NCBI GenBank assembly: GCA_947487385.1
Contig: CANKWU010000006.1
Coordinates: forward strand, 38,897 to 102,896
Source of the DNA: Spartobacteria bacterium
GTDB taxonomy: Bacteria > Verrucomicrobiota > Verrucomicrobiia > Chthoniobacterales > UBA6821
Reading direction: 5' to 3'
DNA: 64,000 nucleotides
Shown here: one piece after another, positions 17,525 to 25,074 of the stretch
Layout: every line of letters starts with the position of its first letter
How positions within the stretch are numbered: the stretch's first letter is position 1
Program-made: the position numbers and the translations under genes
Notes under the pieces: generated by a model
Told to the model about the DNA's origin: nothing
The model's database searches: none
The model's input: only the letters and a program-made list of their open reading frames with translations

Positions 17525-18343
17525 ATGCTCAAAATCGAAAACCTCCAAATTGGATTTGCCACTCCCAATGGCATTTCCCCCGCACTCAAGAGCGTCTCAC
17601 TCGAGATTGGTCGAGGAGAGACCCTTGCAATCGTGGGTGAGAGCGGTAGCGGCAAGAGCGTCACCGCCCTAGCCATCACACGCCTCCTGCCGACACCACC
17701 AGCTGTTTATCAGTCCGGAAGCATCATGTTTGAGGGACGAGATTTGCTCGCGGCCTCCGATGCGGAATTGCGCAAAGTACGCGGGGGCAAGATCGCTTAT
17801 ATCTTTCAGGAACCTTCCACCTCGCTGAATCCCGTCTATTCCATCCGCAGCCAGATGGCCGAGATGATCCAGCTTCACCGCCCTGACGTGACCGATATCA
17901 ATGCCGAGATCATTCGCTGGCTCGATGCCGTTGGCATTGTTGATCCTTCGACGCGACTCCATGACTATCCCCATCAACTCAGTGGAGGGATGCAGCAGCG
18001 CGTCATGATCGCCATGGCTCTCTCGGCGAGACCGGATCTGCTGATCGCCGACGAACCGACCACCGCCCTGGATGTTACAATCCAGAAGCAGATCCTCGAC
18101 AAACTACGCGAACTCCAACGCGATCTCAATATGGCCGTGATGCTCATCACCCATAACTTTGCCATCATCCGTGGCCTCGCTCGTCACGTGGCTGTAATGT
18201 ACCGGGGAGAGATCGTCGAATATGGTGAAACCGAGCAGGTGCTCAAGAATCCCCAGCACCCCTACACCAAGGCCCTGATCGCCTGCATTCCGAGACTAGG
18301 TGACCACAGGCACAGACTTCCCACCATCGACTCAAATTTCTAG
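17525..18343 (+). CDS. Peptide ABC transporter ATP-binding protein (DppD/OppD-like, short)
   Basis: The ATPase that powers the peptide importer. From ATG 17525 ([10 protein letters not shown]) it is 272 residues. Walker A is [14 protein letters not shown], the signature is [16 protein letters not shown] and Walker B is [12 protein letters not shown]; a switch His is in LITHNF. The C-terminal [13 protein letters not shown] belongs to the OppD/DppD oligopeptide extension, but the usual further ~40-50 residues with the Cys cluster are missing. No second ATPase (OppF/DppF) follows, which is unusual for this transporter class. The enzyme may act as a homodimer or pair with an ATPase encoded elsewhere. 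Confidence 0.92.
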   Translation: MLKIENLQIGFATPNGISPALKSVSLEIGRGETLAIVGESGSGKSVTALAITRLLPTPPAVYQSGSIMFEGRDLLAASDAELRKVRGGKIAYIFQEPSTSLNPVYSIRSQMAEMIQLHRPDVTDINAEIIRWLDAVGIVDPSTRLHDYPHQLSGGMQQRVMIAMALSARPDLLIADEPTTALDVTIQKQILDKLRELQRDLNMAVMLITHNFAIIRGLARHVAVMYRGEIVEYGETEQVLKNPQHPYTKALIACIPRLGDHRHRLPTIDSNF

Positions 18344-18345
18344 GA

Positions 18346-18732
18346 ATGATACCCCGTTATAACGATCTGGCCGCCAACGAGAGGACATACCTGGCCTGGA
18401 TGCGGACGGCGCTGGCCCTTATCGCCTTCGGATTCTTACTAGAACGCTTTGACCTGCTGGTCCGTTATTTGGCTAAGAGTATAAGCGAAGGCAAGATCCC
18501 TCTAACGCCTCCCGGTTCCCTTATCGGCCGCGAAGCAGGTATTATTTTAGCGGCACTGGGACTCCTGATCATGCTTATCTCCACATGGCGCTTCGTCCTC
18601 ACCACTCGCAGGCTTAAAAGCGAGAAAGAAGAAACTTACAACATCCTCAGCGTCCTGATCACAGGCGGGATTTTTATCCTCCTCGCCGTTTTTGTTCTCC
18701 TTTACATCAGCAGGTTTTTGAATCTGAGTTGA
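18346..18732 (+). CDS. DUF202 / YidH-family membrane protein
   Basis: A 128-residue small membrane protein. The N-terminal LAANERTYLAWMRTALALIAFGF is the DUF202 signature. Three hydrophobic helices are visible (LALIAFGFLLE, AGIILAALGLLIMLI and ILSVLITGGIFILLAVFVLL). Its function is unknown in any organism I can name. It starts two bases after the ATPase stop and the stop region itself (CTAGGA) can serve as its ribosome site, so it is transcribed and probably translated with the peptide transporter. Confidence 0.85.
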   Translation: MIPRYNDLAANERTYLAWMRTALALIAFGFLLERFDLLVRYLAKSISEGKIPLTPPGSLIGREAGIILAALGLLIMLISTWRFVLTTRRLKSEKEETYNILSVLITGGIFILLAVFVLLYISRFLNLS

Positions 18733-18851
18733 GAAAGGGTTTCATGACCGAGTCCTGATTATTGAGGATTTTTCCTGCTGACCGACCTCCCATGAATGAA
18801 AGGAGAAGAAAATCAGCTAGCGTATTCATACTCACAAGGTAAATTCCCTAC

Positions 18852-19232
18852 ATGAAGAAACATCTCCTCCTGGCCGCTTCCCTTCTCTTCACTCTGAATG
18901 CCTTTGCCGGCTCCTTCCCGGACATCAGCCTCACTGATCTCAAGTCGGATATCGCCGCCAAGAAGGTGACCCTGCTCGATGTGAACGGTCCCGTCTCCTA
19001 TGCCAACGGCCATATTCCGGGTGCCATCGACTACACAGCCCACACTGCCGATCTCGCTAAATTCCTGCCAGCCGACAAGTCCTCTCTGATTGTCGCCTAC
19101 TGCGGCAGTGAGCATTGCGGCGCCTATGCCCGTGCTGCGGAAGCCGCAAAGAAACTCGGCTACACGAATGTCCAGCACTTCAAGCCTGGCATCGCGGGCT
19201 GGAAGGCGTCTGGAGAGCCAACGGAAAAATAA
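18852..19232 (+). CDS. Secreted single-domain rhodanese-like protein
   Basis: A 126-residue protein with a clear Sec signal peptide (MKKHLLLAASLLFTLNAFAG) and one rhodanese domain. Rhodaneses move sulfur atoms through a cysteine persulfide. Domain markers are VTLLDVNGPVSYANGHIPGAI and the active-site loop VAYCGSEHCGA, where the first Cys is the expected nucleophile. It is closed by HFKPGIAGWKASG. It should act in the periplasm, but donor and acceptor are unknown. Its 3' end lies next to the decayed carbonic anhydrase on the other strand. Confidence 0.88.
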   Translation: MKKHLLLAASLLFTLNAFAGSFPDISLTDLKSDIAAKKVTLLDVNGPVSYANGHIPGAIDYTAHTADLAKFLPADKSSLIVAYCGSEHCGAYARAAEAAKKLGYTNVQHFKPGIAGWKASGEPTEK

Positions 19233-19242
19233 TTTTCTCCCC

Positions 19243-19800
19243 TTATTCAGGAGGAGAAGAAACCGCATTTAAGTTGGCGCTCTTGGAGCTCTTAATGAAA
19301 TGAGTGCTGCTTTGAAGATCTCGGAGGAGACCATCACTCATACCGTAGTTGCAGCCGTGAAGTGAAAGCTCCGGTTTTCTTTCCCATGCATCACGCACCA
19401 CTGCGGCCTGAATATATTTGCAACCTACTAGATGACATTGAGTTAGCAGAGATGATTCAGCGCGATTATCTCGTCCTGCCATCCCGAAAAGAAAGTCTGA
19501 TGTTTCTGAAGCACATCATCCACGTGGCGTAGCTGACTGTCGGCAAGGCCCACGTGGTCACCTCAAGGCGTGGCATGGACACCACCACATCCGTAGTGAC
19601 CGCAGACAATGATTTGCTTCACCCTCAGGACATCAACGGGGAGTCTATCACTAAAAGGCTGTTGAAATCGATGGGCACAACCACATTGGCCACGTTGCGG
19701 TGAACTAAGATTTCTCTAGGAACAAGACCAACCAACTCCTCTGCAGGAACGCGACTTTCAGCGCATCCGATCCAGAGATATTCGGAACGCTGCTAAACGG
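19243..19800 (-). pseudogene. Decayed beta-carbonic anhydrase
   Basis: The intact ancestor would have hydrated CO2 with a zinc ion. Read on the minus strand in shifting frames, the family sequence is plain. [20 protein letters not shown] and [17 protein letters not shown] come first, near 19.64-19.78 kb. After a frame change come [20 protein letters not shown] and GLADSQLRHVDDVLQKH, and finally ERKPELSLHG and YGMSDGLLRDL. Stops interrupt it (after HATP, after NHLC and following LNVI), with at least two frameshifts. The N-terminal ~40 residues are not recognisable. The zinc-ligand Cys and CGHYGCG motifs are still readable, so inactivation is fairly recent. The track shows only its C-terminal piece (19243-19482). 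Confidence 0.9.
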
Positions 19801-19867
19801 CTAGGTCCAGCCCTTCACACTCTTCAACCTATCTCCTAAATCCTATCTCTTCCCAAACCTCCATCTT

Positions 19868-20761
19868 CTATCTTTTGTCTACGCCGGACGAAAAGCGTCT
19901 CCCCGTCAACCCTTTCAACGCCTCCACAACCATTGGTCTATCCTCGGGGTAGGTAAGCCCATACCAAGGATCCGATGAGCTGAGAAGTCGCACCGTGGCC
20001 TCGCTGGTGGCGATGAGAGAGCTGACTGCGGCGGGCAGATAAAACTCGGCCTTGGCATCCTCTCCCCGCTCTTCCAGAAACTCGTCAAAAAGCCGTTCAA
20101 GATGATCGAAGAGATCGGGCATGAATCCCCAGAAGTTCATCGAGGTTGGCTCCGATCCATCCAGTTGAACCGGAGGATTTCCCTCAGCCATGATTCCTGA
20201 ATCACTTCGTACGATAGCTGTCCGCTCTGTTATATCGACAAGGTACCCGTCGTTGTCGGATCGGCAGATCCCCCTTGATACGGATCCATTATTCGAAAGC
20301 GTCCGATCCAAGCGATACCCCACCATGGCATACTGGCCGAGTGTTGTTGATTTTAAGAATGAAGTAAGCTGGTTAAATCCGTTAGGACCATAGTAATCGT
20401 CCGCATTGATAACAGCGAATGGCCCCCTCACCACGGACCGGGCAGCCAAGACGGCATGGCCGGTACCCCAAGGCTTTTCTCGTCCAGGAGGAGAGACACG
20501 CCCACCTGGCAATGGCTCCAACTCCTGGAAGGCATACTCCACGGCCATAAGACCCTCGTAGCGGGAGCCGACGACGTCTTGGAAAAGTTCGAACATCCCC
20601 CACCTGATCACGAAAACCACCTTGTTGAAACCCGCCTTGAGGGCATCCCTTACGGAGTAATCGAGAATAATCTCTCCCAAGGGGCCGACTGGCTCGAGTT
20701 GTTTCAGTCCTCCGTAGCGGCTACCCATCCCTGCCGCAAGAACCACAAGAGTCAGTTCCAT
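19868..20761 (-). CDS. Sugar-phosphate nucleotidyltransferase family protein
   Basis: A 297-residue GT-A-fold nucleotidyltransferase, the group that activates sugar phosphates to NDP-sugars. The N-terminus LTLVVLAAGMGSRYGGLKQ carries the nucleotide-binding signature. PWGTGHAVLAAR and FAVINADDYYGPNGF (metal-binding Asp) follow. The C-terminal part (MNFWGFMPDLFDHLERLFDEF) resembles proteins often annotated as NTP transferase-domain proteins of unknown substrate. It is the last gene of the long minus-strand run starting at ftsK, 35 bases after mlaD. Confidence 0.82.
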   Translation of the reverse strand: MELTLVVLAAGMGSRYGGLKQLEPVGPLGEIILDYSVRDALKAGFNKVVFVIRWGMFELFQDVVGSRYEGLMAVEYAFQELEPLPGGRVSPPGREKPWGTGHAVLAARSVVRGPFAVINADDYYGPNGFNQLTSFLKSTTLGQYAMVGYRLDRTLSNNGSVSRGICRSDNDGYLVDITERTAIVRSDSGIMAEGNPPVQLDGSEPTSMNFWGFMPDLFDHLERLFDEFLEERGEDAKAEFYLPAAVSSLIATSEATVRLLSSSDPWYGLTYPEDRPMVVEALKGLTGRRFSSGVDKR

Positions 20762-20796
20762 AAACTCGTCACCTGAATGAAAACTGCTTTTTCAAG

Positions 20797-21582
20797 CTAC
20801 CTTTTGACGGGCCCCGCCGAGGAGGCGGCGCTGTCTTTATAGAAGATGATTCCATGCTGACGAAGGTTCGTTACGAAGGCCTTGAGATCACCAGTTGCTC
20901 CCTGGATAGAATCCATTGCATCATTTCCCTTCTTCAGGAAGACATTCGCCTTGGCCATCACTCCCTTGAGTTCACCCGAAGAGGCAGCCATGGCGTCGCT
21001 GGTGGTGCGGAAGTTCGCGAGTGTCATTTGTAGATTCTGAACACCCTGCTTGTTGAAAACATCCTCATGGAGCGACTTGCTCACGGAATCGATGTTGTCC
21101 AGAGCCGAGCTGAGTTTGGGCAGGATCTCGTCATGAAGTTGGCGTTGGAGCTCGGAAATGCTGGATTCACTCTGGCCGTTCTTGATCACCGCCCCAGGGG
21201 TGATCGGCTGGGGATTTACATTATTGTCGTTCATCGTCACGGTTACAAAGCGGTCTCCTAGAAGTCCCGAGCTACCAATGGAGAAAATGCTACCCACCGG
21301 GATCTGGACTGTCTCTTCGATCTTCAGCGGCACAGCAACACCGCGCATGTTGGGCAGTACCGTGGGTGCCGTCGCCACTTCTCCAATCTTTGCACCCGCC
21401 AGCATCACGTCTGCGCCCTTCACAAGTCCGCTAGCATTACGATACTCGATGGTCAGGGTATAATATTTTTTCACTCCCTCACCGAAGCGTCCGAAGTAAA
21501 TGACAAGTGATCCGATGCAGAGGAAGCCAAGGATCATGAAAAATCCTGCCCTGAGCTGATTGGAGGTATTGGTGGTGTCCAT
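20797..21582 (-). CDS. mlaD: MlaD-family (MCE domain) lipid-transport protein
   Basis: A membrane-anchored MCE protein, the periplasmic part of a Mla-type phospholipid transporter between the two membranes. One N-terminal helix (AGFFMILGFLCIGSLVIYF) is followed by the MCE domain: YRNASGLVKGADVMLAGAKIG through IPVGSIFSIGSSGLLGDRFV. A long helical C-terminal region (about residues 140-240) follows, longer than in E. coli MlaD, and could form a tube or needle. It lies 28 bases after mlaF in a standard E-F-D order. Confidence 0.9.
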   Translation of the reverse strand: MDTTNTSNQLRAGFFMILGFLCIGSLVIYFGRFGEGVKKYYTLTIEYRNASGLVKGADVMLAGAKIGEVATAPTVLPNMRGVAVPLKIEETVQIPVGSIFSIGSSGLLGDRFVTVTMNDNNVNPQPITPGAVIKNGQSESSISELQRQLHDEILPKLSSALDNIDSVSKSLHEDVFNKQGVQNLQMTLANFRTTSDAMAASSGELKGVMAKANVFLKKGNDAMDSIQGATGDLKAFVTNLRQHGIIFYKDSAASSAGPVKR

Positions 21583-21610
21583 AATGGAATAACTGGAATG
21601 TCTTGGTCTT

Positions 21611-22372
21611 TTAGTCGATTTCGTGAGAACGCCCCTCGATGAAATCCATAATCACGGGATCCGTCGAGGCGTGAAGATCCTCCAGTGATCCATCGAAATG
21701 AATGCGTCCCTCGCGGAGAAGTGCGACGCGGTCGGCAATATGGTTGGTGCTGATCATGTCGTGGGTCACGACGATGGATGTCACTTGGAGTTGGGACTGA
21801 AGGCGTCTGATGAGTTTATTGATCGTGTCCGATACAATGGGATCCAAGCCGGCCGTGGGCTCATCATAGAGAATGCAGGCAGGCTCGGAAATAATGGCTC
21901 GTGCAAGAGCGGCGCGCTTGCGCATCCCTCCGCTGAGATTCGACGGCATCTTTTGCTCCTGTCCCTCCAGAGAAACAAGTTCCAGAGACCTCGCGACTTT
22001 CTCCCTGATGATTATTTCGCTCCGCTCGCCTCGTTCACGCAGTGGAAAGGCCACATTATCAAAAACTGTCAGTGAGTCGAATAGGGCTCCATCCTGAAAG
22101 AGCATTCCCACCTTACGGCGGACCGGCTCGAGCTCGCGCTCGTCAAGTTGAGCAATCTCCTCCCCCTCGACCTTAATGGAGCCAGAGAGGGGGCGGATCA
22201 GCCCGATGAGATGCCTAAGAAAGACACTCTTTCCACCGCCGCTCTGCCCCAGAAGCACTGTGGTCTCACCCCTCGGAATATCGAGATTCACCCCGCGCAG
22301 AATCTCTTGTGAACCGAATGTCTGGCGAAGATCGCTGACTTCTATCAGATTTTTTCTAGTGGAAGCAGCCAT
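21611..22372 (-). CDS. mlaF: Mla-type lipid ABC transporter ATP-binding protein
   Basis: A 253-residue ATPase that drives the MlaE permease. Walker A is LLGQSGGGKSVFLRHLIG, the signature is LSGGMRKRAALARAI, Walker B is CILYDEPTAGLDPI and the H-loop is VVTHDM. The GQSGGGKS form and the long REKVARSLELV linker are typical of the Mla/Ttg2A group. Its ATG overlaps the mlaE stop by one base (TGATG), indicating coupled translation. Confidence 0.94.
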   Translation of the reverse strand: MAASTRKNLIEVSDLRQTFGSQEILRGVNLDIPRGETTVLLGQSGGGKSVFLRHLIGLIRPLSGSIKVEGEEIAQLDERELEPVRRKVGMLFQDGALFDSLTVFDNVAFPLRERGERSEIIIREKVARSLELVSLEGQEQKMPSNLSGGMRKRAALARAIISEPACILYDEPTAGLDPIVSDTINKLIRRLQSQLQVTSIVVTHDMISTNHIADRVALLREGRIHFDGSLEDLHASTDPVIMDFIEGRSHEID

Positions 22373-23169
22373 CAGAATTTTCCTCCAGCAGGAAAGATGA
22401 TGTTCAATCCCATGGTGAGGAAGAAGTTTATCATCAGGATGGCAAGGGAGCTAATGACCACGGCCTCCGTAGTGGAGCGCCCCACGCCGACAGCACCATT
22501 ACTCGTCGTGAGCCCTTGCTGACATCCGACAAAGACAACGATGAGTGCAAAAACAAATCCCTTGATCAGCGCCATCACCATGTCCTTAGTGTGGGTGTAG
22601 AACCACATGTGCTGCATGAAGAAGACGCTGTTGACGTTCAGGATCCGCGTAGCGACATAGTAGCTGGCCGTGAGCGCAAAGAAAATGCATTCCCCCACAA
22701 GGAGCGGCATCGAGATCATCATCGCCACGGCTCGCGGCACCACGAGATAATCAATAGGATTGACCGCAAGAGCGCGGAGTGCATCGATCTGCTCAGTGAC
22801 CTTCATCGTGCCGATCTCTGCACAGATGGCAGCTCCGACGCGACCAGCCACCATGAGTCCGGTCAGAACAGGGCCGAGTTCGCGGCAGAGGGCAATCGAC
22901 ACCACGGGACCGACGGCGGAACTCATGTTCAAGGCGTTGAACTGAAAGAAAATCTGAGCGGTGAAGACCGCTCCGGTGAAGATCCCCGTGATGATAACAA
23001 CCGCCTGGGAACCGAACCCGATCTCAACGATCTGATTGAGCACCAAACGCCAGCGGATCCTTCCCAGAAAGATCGAGGAGAAGGTCTCACCGGCCAGAAA
23101 TGCAATCTGCCCAAGATAGAGGGAGAATGCCCGCGTCAGGGGGAAGGAATACGGGAACTTCATCTGCAT
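22372..23169 (-). CDS. mlaE: Mla-type lipid ABC transporter permease
   Basis: The integral membrane permease of the Mla system. ATG 23169 (MQMKFPYSFPL, 265 residues) is chosen because it follows the rimO stop by seven bases; the track start lies deep inside rimO. Family markers are GFGSQAVVIITGIFTGAVF, RELGPVLTGLMVAGRVGAAI, EIGTMKVTEQIDAL and NPIDYLVVPR. About five hydrophobic helices are visible. mlaB and mlaC homologues are not adjacent. Confidence 0.93.
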   Translation of the reverse strand: MQMKFPYSFPLTRAFSLYLGQIAFLAGETFSSIFLGRIRWRLVLNQIVEIGFGSQAVVIITGIFTGAVFTAQIFFQFNALNMSSAVGPVVSIALCRELGPVLTGLMVAGRVGAAICAEIGTMKVTEQIDALRALAVNPIDYLVVPRAVAMMISMPLLVGECIFFALTASYYVATRILNVNSVFFMQHMWFYTHTKDMVMALIKGFVFALIVVFVGCQQGLTTSNGAVGVGRSTTEAVVISSLAILMINFFLTMGLNIIFPAGGKF

Positions 23170-23176
23170 CAAGGGA

Positions 23177-24568
23177 TCAGTCCAGCAACTCGGCTTCGAG
23201 ATCATAACCGCGGGTGCCGGTGATCCTAACACGATGAAATTCCCCGGCCTTAACAGGCGTGGTGAAGTGCACCCGACAATCGACATCAGGGGCATCCCCC
23301 TCAGTTCGTCCGAACTGGTTGGTATCGGCCAGGATAATCATTTCCTTCCCCACCTGCTCCAAGGCAAGCTCAACGGCAATCTGCTGCTGCACGAGCATCG
23401 CCTCTCGGTGGCGGCGCTTCTTAGTTCCTCCATGGATCTGACCCGGAAGCTTCGCGGCGCGGGATTCTTCCTCTCGGGAATAGTTAAAGACGCCCAGACG
23501 CTCAAACCGGCGGTCGCTCATGAATTTCAAGAGACTCTCGAAATGCTCCTCAGCTTCTCCGGGGAACCCGACAATGAATGTAGTCCTGATCGTCAGTCCT
23601 GGAATGCCGGCGCGCATCCGATCGATCAGGCGTTCGATGTGACCGCGGTCCGTTTCGCGACGCATGGCATCCAGCATCACGTCATGGATGTGCTGTAGCG
23701 GCATGTCGACATAGCGGGCCACCTTGGGGTTGCGCGCGATCGCCGCAATCATGTCGTCGCTCCAGTGGGCCGGATGGGTGTAGAGAAGACGGATCCAGAA
23801 CTCCCCAGGGATTGCTGTCAAGGCGTCAAGCAGGGCGGGAAGTCCGGGCCCTCTGGCTTCATCAACAGGCTGACGCGGTCCGGCCTTCTGCTCCCAAAGA
23901 TCCATCCCGTAGTATGTGGTGTCCTGGCTGATAAGGTTGATCTCCTTCACTCCGGATGCCACCAGTCCCTCGACTTCCTTCACCACGGACTCGATCGTGC
24001 GACTGCGGTGGCGTCCACGCATCCTGGGAATAACACAAAAGGAACAGGGGTGGTTGCATCCTTCGGCGATTTTCACGTAAGCGGTGTGAGAAGCCGTGAG
24101 GCGGACACGCGGAGTGTCGTAGTCGGGAATGTAAGCGGCGCGGCGCGAGACCTCGACCAAGGCCCCCTTTTCTTCACGCTCGTCGTCAAGAAGGCGGTCA
24201 AAGAACGAGCCCGCGCTCTTGATCTCATCCAACCCCATGAAGGCATCCACTTCGGGCAACTGAATGGCGAGATCGCTCGAATAGCGTTGGGAAAGGCATC
24301 CCCCCACGACCAGCTTCTGTCCCGGTTTTGCACCATGGAGACGGCGGCGGTTAGCCTCCAGGATCGCATTGATACTCTCCTCCTTCGCGGGATCAATGAA
24401 TCCGCAGGTATTGACTAGGACAACATCAGCCTCATCGGTCTCGTTCGTGAGTTCGTAGCCGTGGAGCTTGGCATCTCCAAGCAGGATTTCGGCATCGACG
24501 AGGTTCTTGGCACAGCCAAGACTAATCAAGCCGATCTTGCGGGTTTCAGGAATCTGGGTCGTGCTCAT
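23177..24568 (-). CDS. rimO: Ribosomal protein S12 methylthiotransferase RimO
   Basis: A radical-SAM enzyme that adds a methylthio group to an Asp of ribosomal protein S12. The N-terminal UPF0004 domain has the three cluster cysteines (ISLGCAKNLVD, VNTCGFIDPAKEES, VVGGCLSQRY). The radical-SAM CxxxCxxC reads EGCNHPCSFCVIPRMRGRH. The C-terminal TRAM domain includes VDCRVHFTTPVKAGEF. SLGCAKN plus NPKVARYVDMPLQHI fits RimO rather than MiaB. Length 463 is normal. It overlaps the upstream HTH gene by four bases. Confidence 0.95.
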   Translation of the reverse strand: MSTTQIPETRKIGLISLGCAKNLVDAEILLGDAKLHGYELTNETDEADVVLVNTCGFIDPAKEESINAILEANRRRLHGAKPGQKLVVGGCLSQRYSSDLAIQLPEVDAFMGLDEIKSAGSFFDRLLDDEREEKGALVEVSRRAAYIPDYDTPRVRLTASHTAYVKIAEGCNHPCSFCVIPRMRGRHRSRTIESVVKEVEGLVASGVKEINLISQDTTYYGMDLWEQKAGPRQPVDEARGPGLPALLDALTAIPGEFWIRLLYTHPAHWSDDMIAAIARNPKVARYVDMPLQHIHDVMLDAMRRETDRGHIERLIDRMRAGIPGLTIRTTFIVGFPGEAEEHFESLLKFMSDRRFERLGVFNYSREEESRAAKLPGQIHGGTKKRRHREAMLVQQQIAVELALEQVGKEMIILADTNQFGRTEGDAPDVDCRVHFTTPVKAGEFHRVRITGTRGYDLEAELLD

Positions 24569-25044
24569 CGGTTGGAAAAAGAAGAGGGGCTAGTGTTACT
24601 GGTGATCCAGGGAATGGATCGGACGCGCGAAAGCTGGCGCATCAAACCCCAGGTGCTTAGGAGCGTGGTAATGAGAACGATGTAAACGACTGCTCGTCCC
24701 AAGGGAGCCAAGGGAGCAAGCAGTTCCAGACCCCACTCAAATGGTGGTTTCAGGGGGTGTGCAAAATTCGCCAGATACTGGCAGTTCTTGGGTGCCAGTT
24801 CAGGCATCGGGGGAAGGGAGTCGCGGATTGCCATCGGATCCAAACCCAAAGCTCGCGCGTAGGTCACGGCATGGATCCGGGCAATATCGGGATTCAGGGA
24901 TCCTCCCTCCTCTATCAGTTCGATCTCCTGTTCGGAAATTCTTGCTAACTGTGAAGCCTCTCCAAGACTCAGACACAGATCCTGTCTTACCTCACGGAGA
25001 AGAGGTCCAAGTGGCCTAGGTGATAATGTCGGTTGAAAAAACAT
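24565..25044 (-). CDS. RodZ-like membrane-anchored helix-turn-helix protein
   Basis: A 159-residue protein with a cytoplasmic Xre/RodZ-type HTH (LGPLLREVRQDLCLSLGEAS then ISEQEIELIEEG and ARIHAVTYARALGLDP). A linker and one transmembrane helix (AVVYIVLITTLLSTWGL) follow. RodZ links MreB to the cell-wall elongation machinery; this version has only a short C-terminal tail, so it lacks the usual periplasmic domain. It sits between ftsK and rimO with an ATGA overlap to rimO. RodZ identity is a reasonable inference, not certain. Confidence 0.72.
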   Translation of the reverse strand: MFFQPTLSPRPLGPLLREVRQDLCLSLGEASQLARISEQEIELIEEGGSLNPDIARIHAVTYARALGLDPMAIRDSLPPMPELAPKNCQYLANFAHPLKPPFEWGLELLAPLAPLGRAVVYIVLITTLLSTWGLMRQLSRVRSIPWITSNTSPSSFSNR

Positions 25045-25074
25045 AAATAATGAAGGTCAGAGGGGATGCTCTAC

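Noticed and set aside
19243-19482. 79-residue minus-strand ORF as an independent gene
   Set aside because: It is the C-terminal piece of the decayed carbonic anhydrase (LSLHG, YGMSDGLLRDL).
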